Assembly (NCBI RefSeq): GCF_014203355.1
Contig: NZ_JACHIR010000001.1
Span: 3,908,038-3,972,037, forward strand
Length of the DNA: 64,000 bases
Origin: Kutzneria kofuensis
GTDB lineage: Bacteria; Actinomycetota; Actinomycetes; Mycobacteriales; Pseudonocardiaceae
Reading direction: 5' to 3'
Each line of letters opens with the position of its first letter. The stretch's first letter is position 1. Both the position numbers and the translations under genes were made by a program. Positions 25,229-33,380 of this stretch are shown here, in pieces. Under the pieces are notes generated by a model that was given only the letters and a program-made list of their open reading frames with translations, had not been told where the DNA came from and made no database searches.

Positions 25229-26370
25229 CAGACGCAGTTCAGTTCGGGACGATCCGAACTGGTCGCGAAGCGATCAACGGACAACCCGGTCACGTCGACC
25301 ACGGGCGGCACGCCGAGCACGAGGTCACGTAGCACCTCGCCGACCGCCGGCCCCTGCAGGAACCCGTGTCCCGAGAATCCGGTCGCGTACAACAGCCTGC
25401 TGACATCGCGGGACTCGCCGATCAGGGCATTGTGATCGGGGCTGATCTCGTACAGGCCGGCCCACCGGTGCGCGATACCGACGTCGGCCAGCGACGGCGC
25501 ACGCCGTTGCACGGCCTCCGCGAGGCCCGGCAGCCATTCGTCACCAGTGCTGAGATGGAAGCCCGGTTCCTGGTTCGGATCGGACATTCCGACCAGCAGC
25601 CCCGGCCCCTCGGGGTGGAAGTAGAACGAGGTGCCGAAGTCGATGGTCATCGGCAGGTCGGCGGGCAGATCGGGCAGGTCGGACGTCACGATGATCTGCC
25701 GCCGCAGCGGCACCACCGGCAGCGGCACACCGGCCATTTCGCCGACCGCCGCCGACCACGCCCCGGCCGTCACGACAACAGTTGACGTGTCGACAAGTCC
25801 CTCTGTCGTCCGGACGCCGGTGATCACGCCGTTCGCGACCTCGATCCCGGTCACCGCGCAATGCTGACGGATCCGAGCGCCCAGCGCTCGGGCACCGCGG
25901 GCATAGCCCTGCACCACGGCCTCGGGCGTGCAGTGACCGTCCGTCGGCGAGAATGCCGCGGCGAGCAGCCCATCACCGACGACCAGCGGCGACAGCTCGA
26001 GCGCCTGCTGGACGGTCAGCATCCGACTCGGCACACCGAGCTCGTTCTGGAGCCGGACACCCGCCTCGAACGCGGCCACGTCGGCCTCGTCGTCGAGCAG
26101 GAACAGGTAGCCGTGCTGGCGCAGGTCGATCTCGGCGCCGGGCCGCTGCCCGAACCGTTCGAACGCCGCGAGCGAGCGCCGGGCCAACTCGATGTTGGCC
26201 GGGTCGGAGAACTGCGCGCGCACCCCTCCGGCCGCCCGGCAGGTGCTGCCGGAGCCGAGTTCGTCCCGTTCCACCAGGAGGACGTCGACGCCTGCCTCGG
26301 CAAGGTGGAAGGCCGCGGACAGGCCCATCACACCACCGCCGACGACGATCACCTCGGCTCGCTCGGTCAT
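25228..26370 (-). CDS. FAD-dependent amine/amino-acid oxidoreductase (DAO family)
   Basis: The 380-residue flavoenzyme starts MTERAEVIVVGGGVMGLSAAFHL (FAD Rossmann) and ends with TGFSGHGFLQGPAVGEVL near the flavin. It resembles sarcosine oxidase beta or glycine/D-amino-acid oxidases. The RAAGGVRAQFSDP segment near residue 50 is typical of sarcosine-oxidase-like proteins. It lies 10 bp after a small membrane protein gene and is coupled to LysR downstream. The substrate, probably a secondary or D-amino acid, is not resolved. Confidence 0.87.
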   Translation of the reverse strand: MTERAEVIVVGGGVMGLSAAFHLAEAGVDVLLVERDELGSGSTCRAAGGVRAQFSDPANIELARRSLAAFERFGQRPGAEIDLRQHGYLFLLDDEADVAAFEAGVRLQNELGVPSRMLTVQQALELSPLVVGDGLLAAAFSPTDGHCTPEAVVQGYARGARALGARIRQHCAVTGIEVANGVITGVRTTEGLVDTSTVVVTAGAWSAAVGEMAGVPLPVVPLRRQIIVTSDLPDLPADLPMTIDFGTSFYFHPEGPGLLVGMSDPNQEPGFHLSTGDEWLPGLAEAVQRRAPSLADVGIAHRWAGLYEISPDHNALIGESRDVSRLLYATGFSGHGFLQGPAVGEVLRDLVLGVPPVVDVTGLSVDRFATSSDRPELNCV

Positions 26371-26380
26371 GTGATTCACG

Positions 26381-26686
26381 CTAAGCCAGGATCGCGGCGA
26401 GCACGCCGGCAAACAACCCAATTAGCGCACACAGCGCAGCGCCGATGCGGGGGTACGGCCGACCGGGCACCCACCGCAGCACCGGCACCAGGAGCTGCGA
26501 GACGACGAGCGACGCGAGGACGAGCACGCTGATCGAGCGCAGCCCGCCGCCGGTGAAACTGGCCGGCACCTGGGGCAGGAACAGGGCGGTCGCCGCGATC
26601 ACGGACAGCCAGATCGACACCACCGGCCCGGCCGTCACCACGAGCACCAACAGTGCGAACAGGTGCGCGGCGCGTTGCTCCTTCAC
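26381..26686 (-). CDS. Small membrane protein (101 aa)
   Basis: GTG 26686 follows GGAG. The product has three hydrophobic segments (LFALLVLVVTAGPVVSIWL, ISVLVLASLVVSQLLVPVL, IGAALCALIGLFAGVLAAIL) and short basic loops. It starts the oxidase-LysR operon. No family is recognised. It could help export or anchor something linked to the oxidase, but nothing in the sequence shows this. Confidence 0.65.
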   Translation of the reverse strand: MKEQRAAHLFALLVLVVTAGPVVSIWLSVIAATALFLPQVPASFTGGGLRSISVLVLASLVVSQLLVPVLRWVPGRPYPRIGAALCALIGLFAGVLAAILA

Positions 26687-26803
26687 GGCTCCAACCGTAG
26701 TTGTCGTGAGCGGGGCGGGCGCCCATCCCCGCCGCCGCCCACGTCCTACTTCGCCCGGCCGGTCCCACTGTGGCATCGGGGCCGTCACACGCTCGGGTGA
26801 AGC

Positions 26804-26832
26804 TTGGCCGCTCGAACCGGTGAAAATATATT
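26804..26832 (+). promoter_or_regulatory. Predicted promoter of the GntR gene
   Basis: TTGGCC (26804-26809), 17 bp, TATATT (26827-26832). The following TTGTTCAAC lies at the expected transcription start and contains the small palindrome TTG-TT-CAA, a possible autoregulatory site. Confidence 0.55.
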
Positions 26833-26861
26833 GTTCAACGGTTATCGCCGAAAGGGGTCCC

Positions 26862-27548
26862 GTGGCCGATCCGACCGGCGGACCGGTGGAGCTGCTCGCC
26901 GCCGACCGCATCCAGCTGGACCGCGTGAGCACCGCGGAACGCGTCGCAGACGTGCTGCGCACCAGGATCACCGTCGGCGACCTGCCGCCGGGCACCCGGC
27001 TGTCCGAGGAAGCGATCGGCTCGGCGCTCGGTGTCTCCCGCAACACGCTGCGCGAGGCGTTCCGGCTGCTCACCCACGAGCGGCTGCTGGTGCACGAACT
27101 GAACCGCGGCGTCTTCGTCCGCACCCTGACCAGGGACGACGTCGCCGACCTGTACCGGCTGCGCAAGGTCGTCGAGTGCGGCGCGCTGCGCTACGCCGAG
27201 ATCACCGACGAGGACCTCCGCCGCGTGCACCGCGTCGTGGACGAGGCCGTCGAGGCGGCCGAGCGGGCCGATTGGGTCGCGGTCGGCACCCACAACCTGC
27301 GGTTCCACCAGGCGTTGTGCGAGCTCGCCGGCAGCCCGCGGGTCGTCGACATGATGCGCGGCATCCTCGCCGAGCTGCGGCTGGTGTTCCACGTGATGGG
27401 CGATCCGCAGCGCTTCCATGAGCCGTACATCAAGCGCAACCGGGAGATCCTGGTCGCGCTGGCCGAGGAGGGGCGGGAGCGGGCCGAGCAGATGCTCGCC
27501 GAGTACCTGGACGACGCCGAGCGGCAACTCACGCAGGCTTATCTGTGA
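26862..27548 (+). CDS. GntR family transcriptional regulator (FCD/FadR subfamily)
   Basis: The protein has 228 residues from GTG 26862. An N-terminal winged HTH contains GDLPPGTRLSEEAIGSALGVSRNTLREAFRLL. The C-terminal all-helical FCD ligand domain has metal-type residues in HNLRFHQAL. Such regulators respond to carboxylic or amino-acid metabolites. It is convergent with the ammonia-lyase-like gene, and their ends overlap by 20 bp. It probably controls neighbouring amino-acid catabolism. Its promoter has an AT-rich segment unusual in this window. Confidence 0.9.
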   Translation: MADPTGGPVELLAADRIQLDRVSTAERVADVLRTRITVGDLPPGTRLSEEAIGSALGVSRNTLREAFRLLTHERLLVHELNRGVFVRTLTRDDVADLYRLRKVVECGALRYAEITDEDLRRVHRVVDEAVEAAERADWVAVGTHNLRFHQALCELAGSPRVVDMMRGILAELRLVFHVMGDPQRFHEPYIKRNREILVALAEEGRERAEQMLAEYLDDAERQLTQAYL

Positions 27549-29007
27549 CGCGGCGGAGCTGATCCGGCATCTCGACGTGCTCGCCGGTGAGCAGCGCGCT
27601 CGCCGTCATCAGGTCCACGGTCAGCGGCCGGTCCTCGGTCTCCGTCGGCAGCATGCCCACCGCGTTGTCGAAGGCGGCACGCAGTTCGGCGCTGTTGTTC
27701 GGGTGCATCTGCCGCATCCGGAGCACACGGACACTCGCGATCAGCTCGCACGCCAGCACGATCACGAAGTGCGGCACCACCTCGCCGGTCATCCGCGCCG
27801 ACTGGGCCGAGAAGCTGGCGTGCTCCTCGACGCCGCGCGACAGCGTGGCGTGGCCGAGCACCGCCGGCATCGCCATCGACCGGAAACTCGCCAGCGAGGC
27901 CGCAGCGGTGTACTCGATCACCATCAGACCCGAGCTGCCGCTCGCCTCGTCCGCCGCGAACGGCCGCAGGCCCGTGTAGTTCGGCTCGCACAGCATCGCC
28001 AGTCGGCTCACCGACAACTGCGCCGTCTGCAGCGCCGACAGCCGCGCCTTGTCCAGGGCGAGGCTCAACGTGATGCTGTGGAACCCGCCGTGGTGGTAGA
28101 CGTCGCCGTCGAGCACCGACACCAGCGGGTTCTCCGCGCCGGCGTTGATCTCCACGCTGAGCACCTGCTCCAGCGCCGCCAGGCCGTCCACCGCCTCGCC
28201 GTGGACCTGCGGGAAACACCGCAGGCCGAACGGGTCCTGCACCCGTGCCGGCGTATGCGTGATCTCGCCGAGCAGGTCGCGGATGCGTCGCGCCACCAGC
28301 TGGCTGCCGTGATGCGGCCGCGACTGGTGCACCACCTCCGCGAACGGCTCCGGCGAGCCGTCCACCGCCAGCAGCGACAACGCCGCCGACGTGCACGTCT
28401 GGTCCAACAGCGCCGACAGTTGGCCCTGCGCCAGCACCGACTGGCCGATCGTCAGGGCGTTGCTGGACAGGAAGGCCAACGCGTCCGAGGTCGCGAAGTC
28501 GATCGGCGGCAGCGGGTGCGGGCCCATCCACGGCTGCTCGCCGAGCAACGTCAGCGCCAGTTCCGCCAACGCCGTCAGGTCGCCCGTGCCGATCGCGCCG
28601 ATGGAGTGCACCTGCGGGTAGCAGCCGGCGTTGAGGGCCAGCGCCAGCGCGTCGAGCACGTGCTCCGACACCCCAGAGTGGCCCGCCAGGATCTGGTTGG
28701 CGCGGACGACCATCATCGCCCGCGCCTCCGTCTCCGGAATCAGCGGTCCCGTACCGCCCGCGTGGCTGCGCAGCAGGCGGCGGCCGAACGCCGCGACCTC
28801 CTGTTCCTCCACGCTGACCATGCGGTTGGCGCCCACACCCGTCGTGCGGCCGTAGACCGGACGGCGGCCCGTGACCTCCTGTGCCAGGTCCGCCGCCCGC
28901 CGCACCCATTCCCGGGCCGTCGGGTCGATGCTCACCGGTTCGCCGCGGACGGCGACCGCGATCACCTCCGCACACGTCAACGACTTGCCGTCGAGCACAA
29001 CTGCCAC
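27529..29007 (-). CDS. Aromatic amino acid ammonia-lyase family protein with altered MIO triad
   Basis: The 492-residue protein is a clear histidine/phenylalanine ammonia-lyase homologue. It has Tyr52 in VYGRTTGVGANR, the QDPFGLRCFPQVHG block (usual form QDxYSLRCxPQVxG) and SAQSARMTGE. The cofactor-forming Ala-Ser-Gly is replaced: SIGAIGTGDL places Gly140-Thr141-Gly142 there. The MIO group arises from Ala-Ser-Gly by cyclisation, so catalysis may be altered or lost. The GTG start has only a weak ribosome site. The gene lies between a GntR regulator and a rhodanese gene; substrate unknown. Confidence 0.82.
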   Translation of the reverse strand: MAVVLDGKSLTCAEVIAVAVRGEPVSIDPTAREWVRRAADLAQEVTGRRPVYGRTTGVGANRMVSVEEQEVAAFGRRLLRSHAGGTGPLIPETEARAMMVVRANQILAGHSGVSEHVLDALALALNAGCYPQVHSIGAIGTGDLTALAELALTLLGEQPWMGPHPLPPIDFATSDALAFLSSNALTIGQSVLAQGQLSALLDQTCTSAALSLLAVDGSPEPFAEVVHQSRPHHGSQLVARRIRDLLGEITHTPARVQDPFGLRCFPQVHGEAVDGLAALEQVLSVEINAGAENPLVSVLDGDVYHHGGFHSITLSLALDKARLSALQTAQLSVSRLAMLCEPNYTGLRPFAADEASGSSGLMVIEYTAAASLASFRSMAMPAVLGHATLSRGVEEHASFSAQSARMTGEVVPHFVIVLACELIASVRVLRMRQMHPNNSAELRAAFDNAVGMLPTETEDRPLTVDLMTASALLTGEHVEMPDQLRRVTDKPA

Positions 29008-29025
29008 GTCCCGAAGGTTAACTCC

Positions 29026-29415
29026 TCAACAACCGCAGTCCAGTGCCCGAACCGGCGCCGTCAGCGGGTCGGGTTCGGCCAGCTCGTCGCCGGTGTCCGT
29101 ACGGACCGGGAAGCCTTCCCTGATCCAGTACTCGATGCCGCCGATCATCTCCCGCACCTGGAACCCCCGGTTGCTCAGCTGCGCCGCCGCCTTCGTCGCC
29201 CCGTTGCACCCCGGTCCCCAGCAGTACGTCACCACCGGCACCGTCGGATCCAGCTGCGCCCCTTCGAGCCTGATCGCCCCCGGGATGCGCCCCTGCTCCC
29301 ACGCCTCCTCGTTTCTCGTGTCCACCAACACAAATCCCGGGTCCCCGCTGCTCAGCGCCTTCCGCACGTCGCTCACGTCCGTCTGGAAGGCCAGGCGCAT
29401 CTCGAAGAAGTTCAT
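29026..29415 (-). CDS. Rhodanese-like sulfurtransferase
   Basis: The 129-residue single-domain protein starts at ATG 29415 (MNFFEMRLAF). It has the DTRNEEAWEQGRIPGAI motif and the active-site loop YCWGPGCNGATKAA, with catalytic Cys65 and a second Cys70. It ends in DCGC, two further cysteines that may bind metal or form disulfides. It sits 18 bp upstream of the ammonia-lyase-like gene on the same strand, so the two may be cotranscribed, and is divergent from an Lrp regulator. The sulfur donor and acceptor are unknown. Confidence 0.88.
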   Translation of the reverse strand: MNFFEMRLAFQTDVSDVRKALSSGDPGFVLVDTRNEEAWEQGRIPGAIRLEGAQLDPTVPVVTYCWGPGCNGATKAAAQLSNRGFQVREMIGGIEYWIREGFPVRTDTGDELAEPDPLTAPVRALDCGC

Positions 29416-29485
29416 GTCCCCAACGCTATGAACCCGCCCGTCCTTTCTGAACCCGAGTTCCACGCCACTTCGGCACTCTGGTCAC

Positions 29486-29523
29486 GGAATCCATGGCATC
29501 CTCCCCTTGTGACCATGGATTCC
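29486..29523. promoter_or_regulatory. 11-bp inverted repeat spanning the Lrp start codon
   Basis: GGAATCCATGG (29486-29496) and CCATGGATTCC (29513-29523) form a perfect inverted repeat. The right arm contains the ATG of the Lrp gene. It is a candidate autoregulatory operator shared with the divergent rhodanese gene. Confidence 0.45.
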
Positions 29524-29955
29524 CTGGACTCCACCGATTGGCGCATCCTGGAGGCACTCCAGGCCGACGGCCGCGCCAGCTACGCCGAGTTGGCTCGCGC
29601 CGTCTCCATGTCCCCCAGCGCCGTCACCGAACGGGTCCGCCGCCTCGAGGAGTCCGGCGTGATCACCGGCTACTCGGCCGTTGTCGACCCCGACCGCCTG
29701 GGCCTGTCGATCATGGCCTTCGTCCGCCTTCGCTATCCCACCAACAACTACAAGCCCTTCCACGCCCTCATCGACACCACGCCCGAGATCACCGAGGCCC
29801 ACCACGTCACCGGCGAGGACTGCTTCGTCCTCAAGGTCCTCGCCCGCTCCATGCGCCACTTGGAGGAGGTCACCGGCCGCATCTCCACCCTCGGCCCCGT
29901 CACCACCACCATCGTCTATTCGAGCCCGCTGAAGTCCCGGCCCCTGACGCCTTAG
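29515..29955 (+). CDS. Lrp/AsnC family transcriptional regulator
   Basis: The 146-residue regulator has an AsnC-type HTH (DWRILEALQADGRASYAELARAVSMSPSAVTERV) and a C-terminal RAM/ligand domain ending IVYSSPLKSRPLTP. No ribosome site precedes either ATG 29515 or GTG 29509, so translation may be leaderless. It is divergent from the rhodanese/lyase pair and probably controls them in response to an amino acid. Its last 4 bp overlap the stop of a convergent membrane-protein gene. Confidence 0.92.
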   Translation: MDSLDSTDWRILEALQADGRASYAELARAVSMSPSAVTERVRRLEESGVITGYSAVVDPDRLGLSIMAFVRLRYPTNNYKPFHALIDTTPEITEAHHVTGEDCFVLKVLARSMRHLEEVTGRISTLGPVTTTIVYSSPLKSRPLTP

Positions 29956-30500
29956 TTGCCCAACGTCAGTGACACCCGACCGGCCTTGGCGTCGTCGGCC
30001 GTCACCGTGACCTTGCCCCGATGGCTGATCTCGATCTGGTAGAACTTCTCGTCGTTCGGCACGGCGGAAACCACGATCGAGAACGTGCATCCGAGCCCAT
30101 CCAGCCCTTGCGGCTTCGTGATCGCACCGACCGCGTCGACCTTGCCCGCTGCGTCGTAGACCGTCACTGATGCCCCGTCCGCGATGTCGCTGTACCCGCC
30201 GCTGCCATGGCATGTGCCACCGATGCTGGACGAGGATCCATAGAGGCTGAACGTGCCGACCAGCGTGAACGTCGTGGGCGATTTCTCGGCATCCGCCGTC
30301 GACCCGATCGCCGACTGGAACAGCACTCCAGGCCCCGGCCCTTTCGGCTGGCTCAATCCCCACACCACACTCAACAGCAGCGCTCCGACGGCGACGCCGC
30401 CCACGAACGGCGCCACCCACCGCCGCCGCTTCCGTGCAACGGCAACGACTCCTTGCTCCTGCACCGGCTCGCTCGAACCGGCGCCTTCGCTCTCATCCAC
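29952..30500 (-). CDS. Membrane-anchored hypothetical protein (182 aa)
   Basis: The N-terminal 25 residues are acidic and polar. A basic stretch RKRRRW and one transmembrane segment (about 29-48, VAPFVGGVAVGALLLSVVWG) follow, then an extracellular domain of about 130 residues. That domain has two cysteines (GGTCHGSGGY, GLGCTFSI) that may form a disulfide, and beta-rich sequence with GASVTVYDAAGK. I recognise it only as an actinobacterial-type type II anchored protein without known function. Confidence 0.7.
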   Translation of the reverse strand: MDESEGAGSSEPVQEQGVVAVARKRRRWVAPFVGGVAVGALLLSVVWGLSQPKGPGPGVLFQSAIGSTADAEKSPTTFTLVGTFSLYGSSSSIGGTCHGSGGYSDIADGASVTVYDAAGKVDAVGAITKPQGLDGLGCTFSIVVSAVPNDEKFYQIEISHRGKVTVTADDAKAGRVSLTLGN

Positions 30501-30768
30501 CTTGCGGCCCTCCAGACTCGCCGTCCCCCGGACAAGTCCGCCATTCGCCGCGTTCCGTTAGCCCCTTCCCCAAACCGCAACTCGCCGCCGTCGACCATGC
30601 CAACGCCAAGCACCCGCCCCAAGAGCGACGCGAAGCGAGCAACCACTACGCCCGACGCACCCACCCCGACCCGAGGGCGACGGCGAAGCCGAGCCCGAAG
30701 GGGGTGCAGGGGGGCGAAGCCCGCCCTGCCTTGGGGTGTGGGGCGAGAGCCCCACAAAACACAAAGCA
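30501..30768. other. Gene-free stretch with tandem G-rich hairpins
   Basis: No gene seen. Two hairpins stand in tandem near the right end: an imperfect GCAGGGGGGC / GCCCGCCCTGC (about 30708-30731) and a perfect GTGGGGC-GAGA-GCCCCAC (30738-30755). The GGGGCGAGAGCCCC style resembles dispersed intergenic hairpins of related actinomycetes. Confidence 0.5.
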
Positions 30769-30803
30769 AGAGGCCTGTCGACGTTTTCCGCCGACAGGCC
30801 TCT
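30769..30803 (-). terminator. Terminator of the tRNA-Ser(GCT)/tRNA-Arg unit
   Basis: A perfect 12-bp stem AGAGGCCTGTCG / CGACAGGCCTCT with an 11-nt loop lies 14 bp after tRNA-Arg. Confidence 0.8.
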
Positions 30804-30817
30804 CCCACTCTTGCGCG

Positions 30818-30890
30818 TGCGCCCGAAGGGATTCGAACCCCTAACCTTCTGATCCGTAGTCAGATGCTCTATCCGTTGAGCTACGGGCGC
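30818..30890 (-). tRNA. tRNA-Arg(ACG)
   Basis: A 73-nt tRNA with acceptor GCGCCCG/CGGGCGC, anticodon stem TCTGA/TCAGA presenting ACG, and T-loop GGTTCGAAT. It is the substrate of TadA, whose gene is at 17243-17698; after inosine formation it reads CGU, CGC and CGA. The CCA end is not encoded. Confidence 0.97.
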
Positions 30891-30925
30891 GTGTTCAGTT
30901 GTCATCCTACCCTAGCAGGATGTTG

Positions 30926-31014
30926 CGGAGGCTCCGGGATTTGAACCCGGGATGGGGGTGAACCCAAACCGCATTAGCAGTGCGGCGCCATAGACCAGAC
31001 TAGGCGAAGCCTCC
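30926..31014 (-). tRNA. tRNA-Ser(GCT)
   Basis: An 89-nt class II tRNA with acceptor GGAGGCT/AGCCTCC, anticodon stem CCGCA/TGCGG presenting GCT, and a long variable arm. It reads AGC and AGU and is upstream of tRNA-Arg on the same strand, 35 bp apart. The CCA end is not encoded. Confidence 0.97.
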
Positions 31015-31207
31015 CCGGAGCCCTCGGCTACCGTCGATAAGACTACACACTCGGCCCGCAGGCTCCAAAACGGGGGGTCAGATGGGGTGTGACCTGCGGG
31101 TTCGCCCTGCCGGGTGTGGCGGGAGCCACCCCCGGTCGGAGGTGGACGGCCGTGGCGGGCGGTCACTAGCGTGAACGGGTCCACATCGACGTGGCCGGGG
31201 AGTGAAA

Positions 31208-31960
31208 ATGGACAAGGTTCGGCCGTCCGCGGCGGACGCGGTCAGTGATCTGCCGGCGGGGGCGACCCTCGCCGTCGGCGGATTCGGGTTGTGCGGGATT
31301 CCCAGCGATCTGATCAGGGCGGTGCACGATCTCGGTGTCGACGACCTGAAGGTCGTGTCCAACAACTGCGGCGTGGACGACTGGGGCCTCGGTGTCCTGC
31401 TCCACGACCGCCGGATCTCGCGGATGACCTCCTCGTACGTCGGCGAGAACAAGGAATTCGCCCGCCAGTACCTGTCCGGCGAGCTGGAGGTGGAGCTGGT
31501 CCCGCAGGGCACGCTGGCGGAGCGCCTGCGAGCGGGCGGCTGTGGCATCCCGGCATTCTTCACGCCGGCGGGCGGCGGCACGCAGATCGCGGAGGGCGGC
31601 CTGCCCTGGCGGTACGGCCCGGACGGCGGGGTGGCGGTGGCATCGCCACCGAAGGAGACCCGCACGTTCGGCGGGCGCGACTACGTGCTGGAAGAAGCGA
31701 TCACGACGGACTTCGCACTGGTCCGCGCGGCGAAGGGCGACCGGCACGGGAACCTGGTCTTCAACAAGTCGGCGATGAACTTCAACCCGCTGTGCGCGAT
31801 GGCGGGCAAGGTGACGGTGGCCGAGGTGGAGGAGCTGGTGGAGCCGGGCGAGCTGGACCCGGAGCACGTGCACCTGCCGGGCATCTTCGTGCAGCGCGTG
31901 GTTGTGGTGACGGACAACGAGAAGCGGATCGAGCGCCGGACCGTGAGGGAGGCCCAGTGA
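31208..31960 (+). CDS. scoA: 3-oxoacid CoA-transferase subunit A
   Basis: The 250-residue protein begins [36 protein letters not shown] and has the [10 protein letters not shown] glycine loop. Both are typical of the alpha subunit of class I CoA-transferases (succinyl-CoA:3-ketoacid). GGGGAG lies 5 bp before ATG 31208; a GTG two codons earlier is less likely. The stop overlaps the subunit B start (TGATG). The pair moves CoA between succinyl-CoA and acetoacetate or a related 3-oxoacid. Confidence 0.93.
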   Translation: MDKVRPSAADAVSDLPAGATLAVGGFGLCGIPSDLIRAVHDLGVDDLKVVSNNCGVDDWGLGVLLHDRRISRMTSSYVGENKEFARQYLSGELEVELVPQGTLAERLRAGGCGIPAFFTPAGGGTQIAEGGLPWRYGPDGGVAVASPPKETRTFGGRDYVLEEAITTDFALVRAAKGDRHGNLVFNKSAMNFNPLCAMAGKVTVAEVEELVEPGELDPEHVHLPGIFVQRVVVVTDNEKRIERRTVREAQ

Positions 31961-32604
31961 TGGGGTGGAGCAGGCAGGAGATCGCCGCCCGGGCCGCGCG
32001 GGAGCTCGAGGACGGCCAGTACGTGAACCTGGGCATCGGCCTGCCGACACTGGTGCCGAACTACCTGCCCGAGGGTGTGACGGTGGTGCTGCACAGCGAG
32101 AACGGCATCCTGGGCACGGGCCCGTATCCGACGGACGACGCGGTGGACCCGGACCTGATCAACGCGGGCAAGGAGACGGTGACGACACTGCCGGGCGCGG
32201 CGTTCTTCGACTCGGCGCTGTCGTTCGGCATGATCCGCGGGGGTCACATCGACACGGCCATCCTGGGCGCGATGCAGGTGTCGGCCGCGGGTGACCTCGC
32301 CAACTGGGCCATCCCCGGCAAGCTGATCAAGGGCATGGGCGGCGCGATGGACCTGGTGCACGGGGCCCGCCGCGTGATCGTGATCATGGAGCACACCGCC
32401 AAGGACGGCTCGCCGAAGATCCTCAAGGAGTGCACGCTGCCGTTCACCGGTCGCGGTGTGGTGCAGCGGATCATCACGGACCTGGCCGTGCTGGACGTCA
32501 CGCCGGACGGCCTGCGGCTCGTTGAGCTGGCGCCGGGCGTGTCGGTGGACGACGTCCGGTCGGCCACCGAGCCGGAGATCTCGGTGGCCGCCGGGGTCGC
32601 CTGA
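31960..32604 (+). CDS. scoB: 3-oxoacid CoA-transferase subunit B
   Basis: The 214-residue beta subunit carries the catalytic glutamate in [12 protein letters not shown] (SENG motif), [15 protein letters not shown] at the start and [21 protein letters not shown]. The glutamate forms the thioester intermediate. It is translationally coupled to scoA. The gene ends one base before the stop codon of a convergent hydrolase gene, leaving no room for a terminator. Substrate specificity between acetoacetate and beta-ketoadipate cannot be fixed from sequence. Confidence 0.93.
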   Translation: MGWSRQEIAARAARELEDGQYVNLGIGLPTLVPNYLPEGVTVVLHSENGILGTGPYPTDDAVDPDLINAGKETVTTLPGAAFFDSALSFGMIRGGHIDTAILGAMQVSAAGDLANWAIPGKLIKGMGGAMDLVHGARRVIVIMEHTAKDGSPKILKECTLPFTGRGVVQRIITDLAVLDVTPDGLRLVELAPGVSVDDVRSATEPEISVAAGVA

Positions 32605-33291
32605 TCACCGCAGGTGTGAGTCGAACCAGTTGAGGGTGCGCTGCCACGCTTCGGCACTGGCCTTCGGGTCGGTGTCGAAGCGGTGGTTGCCCTGGGCCAC
32701 CCGGACGACGTCGGTGGCGACGGGCGCCGACGCGGCGGCGTCCCGCAGCTTGTCGACCTCCTCGGCGCTGACGTGCTCGTCCCGCTCGCCGTAGAGGCCG
32801 AGCCAGGGGCAGCTCAGTTCGTGCGCGACCTCGACCAGCGAGGGCAATCCGTCCGACAGCGGCGTGAGGATGCCGCGGCCGGACACGCTGACCGCCGCGC
32901 CGATGGCGCGCCTGGTCGCCACGATCAGGGCGGCGGCGCCGCCCAGATCGAAGCCGATGACGCCGGTCCGGTCGGGGGTGATGCCCCGCTCGGCGAGCCA
33001 TACGCAGGCCACGTCGATGTCCGCCAGCACGGATTCGACGGGCAGCTGGGAAAGCTGGCCGTCCACGTCCTGAGCGGCCAGTTCGTCGGCGTCCGGGTAG
33101 AGGTGCGGCGCCACCACGAGCCAGCCCTCGGCCGCCAGCGATCCGGCGAGCAGCCGGACCGTGTCGGTGACCCCGCGGGCCTCGTGCAGCAGCACCAGAC
33201 CGCCCCGCGCTGCACCCTCCGGTTCCGCGACTGTCACCCGCAGCTCGCGTCCGTCGGTCAACGGCAGGTTTTCGGTCCTGGTTTCCGTCAT
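32605..33291 (-). CDS. Dienelactone hydrolase-like protein with Asp at the nucleophile position
   Basis: This is a 228-residue alpha/beta-hydrolase. Family landmarks are Glu36 in LLHEARG, Asp171 in YGERDEH and His203 in GNHRFD. The nucleophile elbow reads GFDLGG, so Asp115 replaces the usual Cys (GFCxGG) or Ser. It may be a degenerate hydrolase, or it may act through Asp as haloalkane dehalogenases do. ATG 33291 is chosen over a TTG four codons earlier. The gene is convergent with scoB and its function is not defined. Confidence 0.8.
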   Translation of the reverse strand: MTETRTENLPLTDGRELRVTVAEPEGAARGGLVLLHEARGVTDTVRLLAGSLAAEGWLVVAPHLYPDADELAAQDVDGQLSQLPVESVLADIDVACVWLAERGITPDRTGVIGFDLGGAAALIVATRRAIGAAVSVSGRGILTPLSDGLPSLVEVAHELSCPWLGLYGERDEHVSAEEVDKLRDAAASAPVATDVVRVAQGNHRFDTDPKASAEAWQRTLNWFDSHLR

Positions 33292-33380
33292 CTCACCACC
33301 CAATCACGCCGGGGTGAACTCCAGTCAACGCGACCGGCCCCCAGACGCAGCGAGCGTTGCGTACCCGTTGTGATCGGCTC

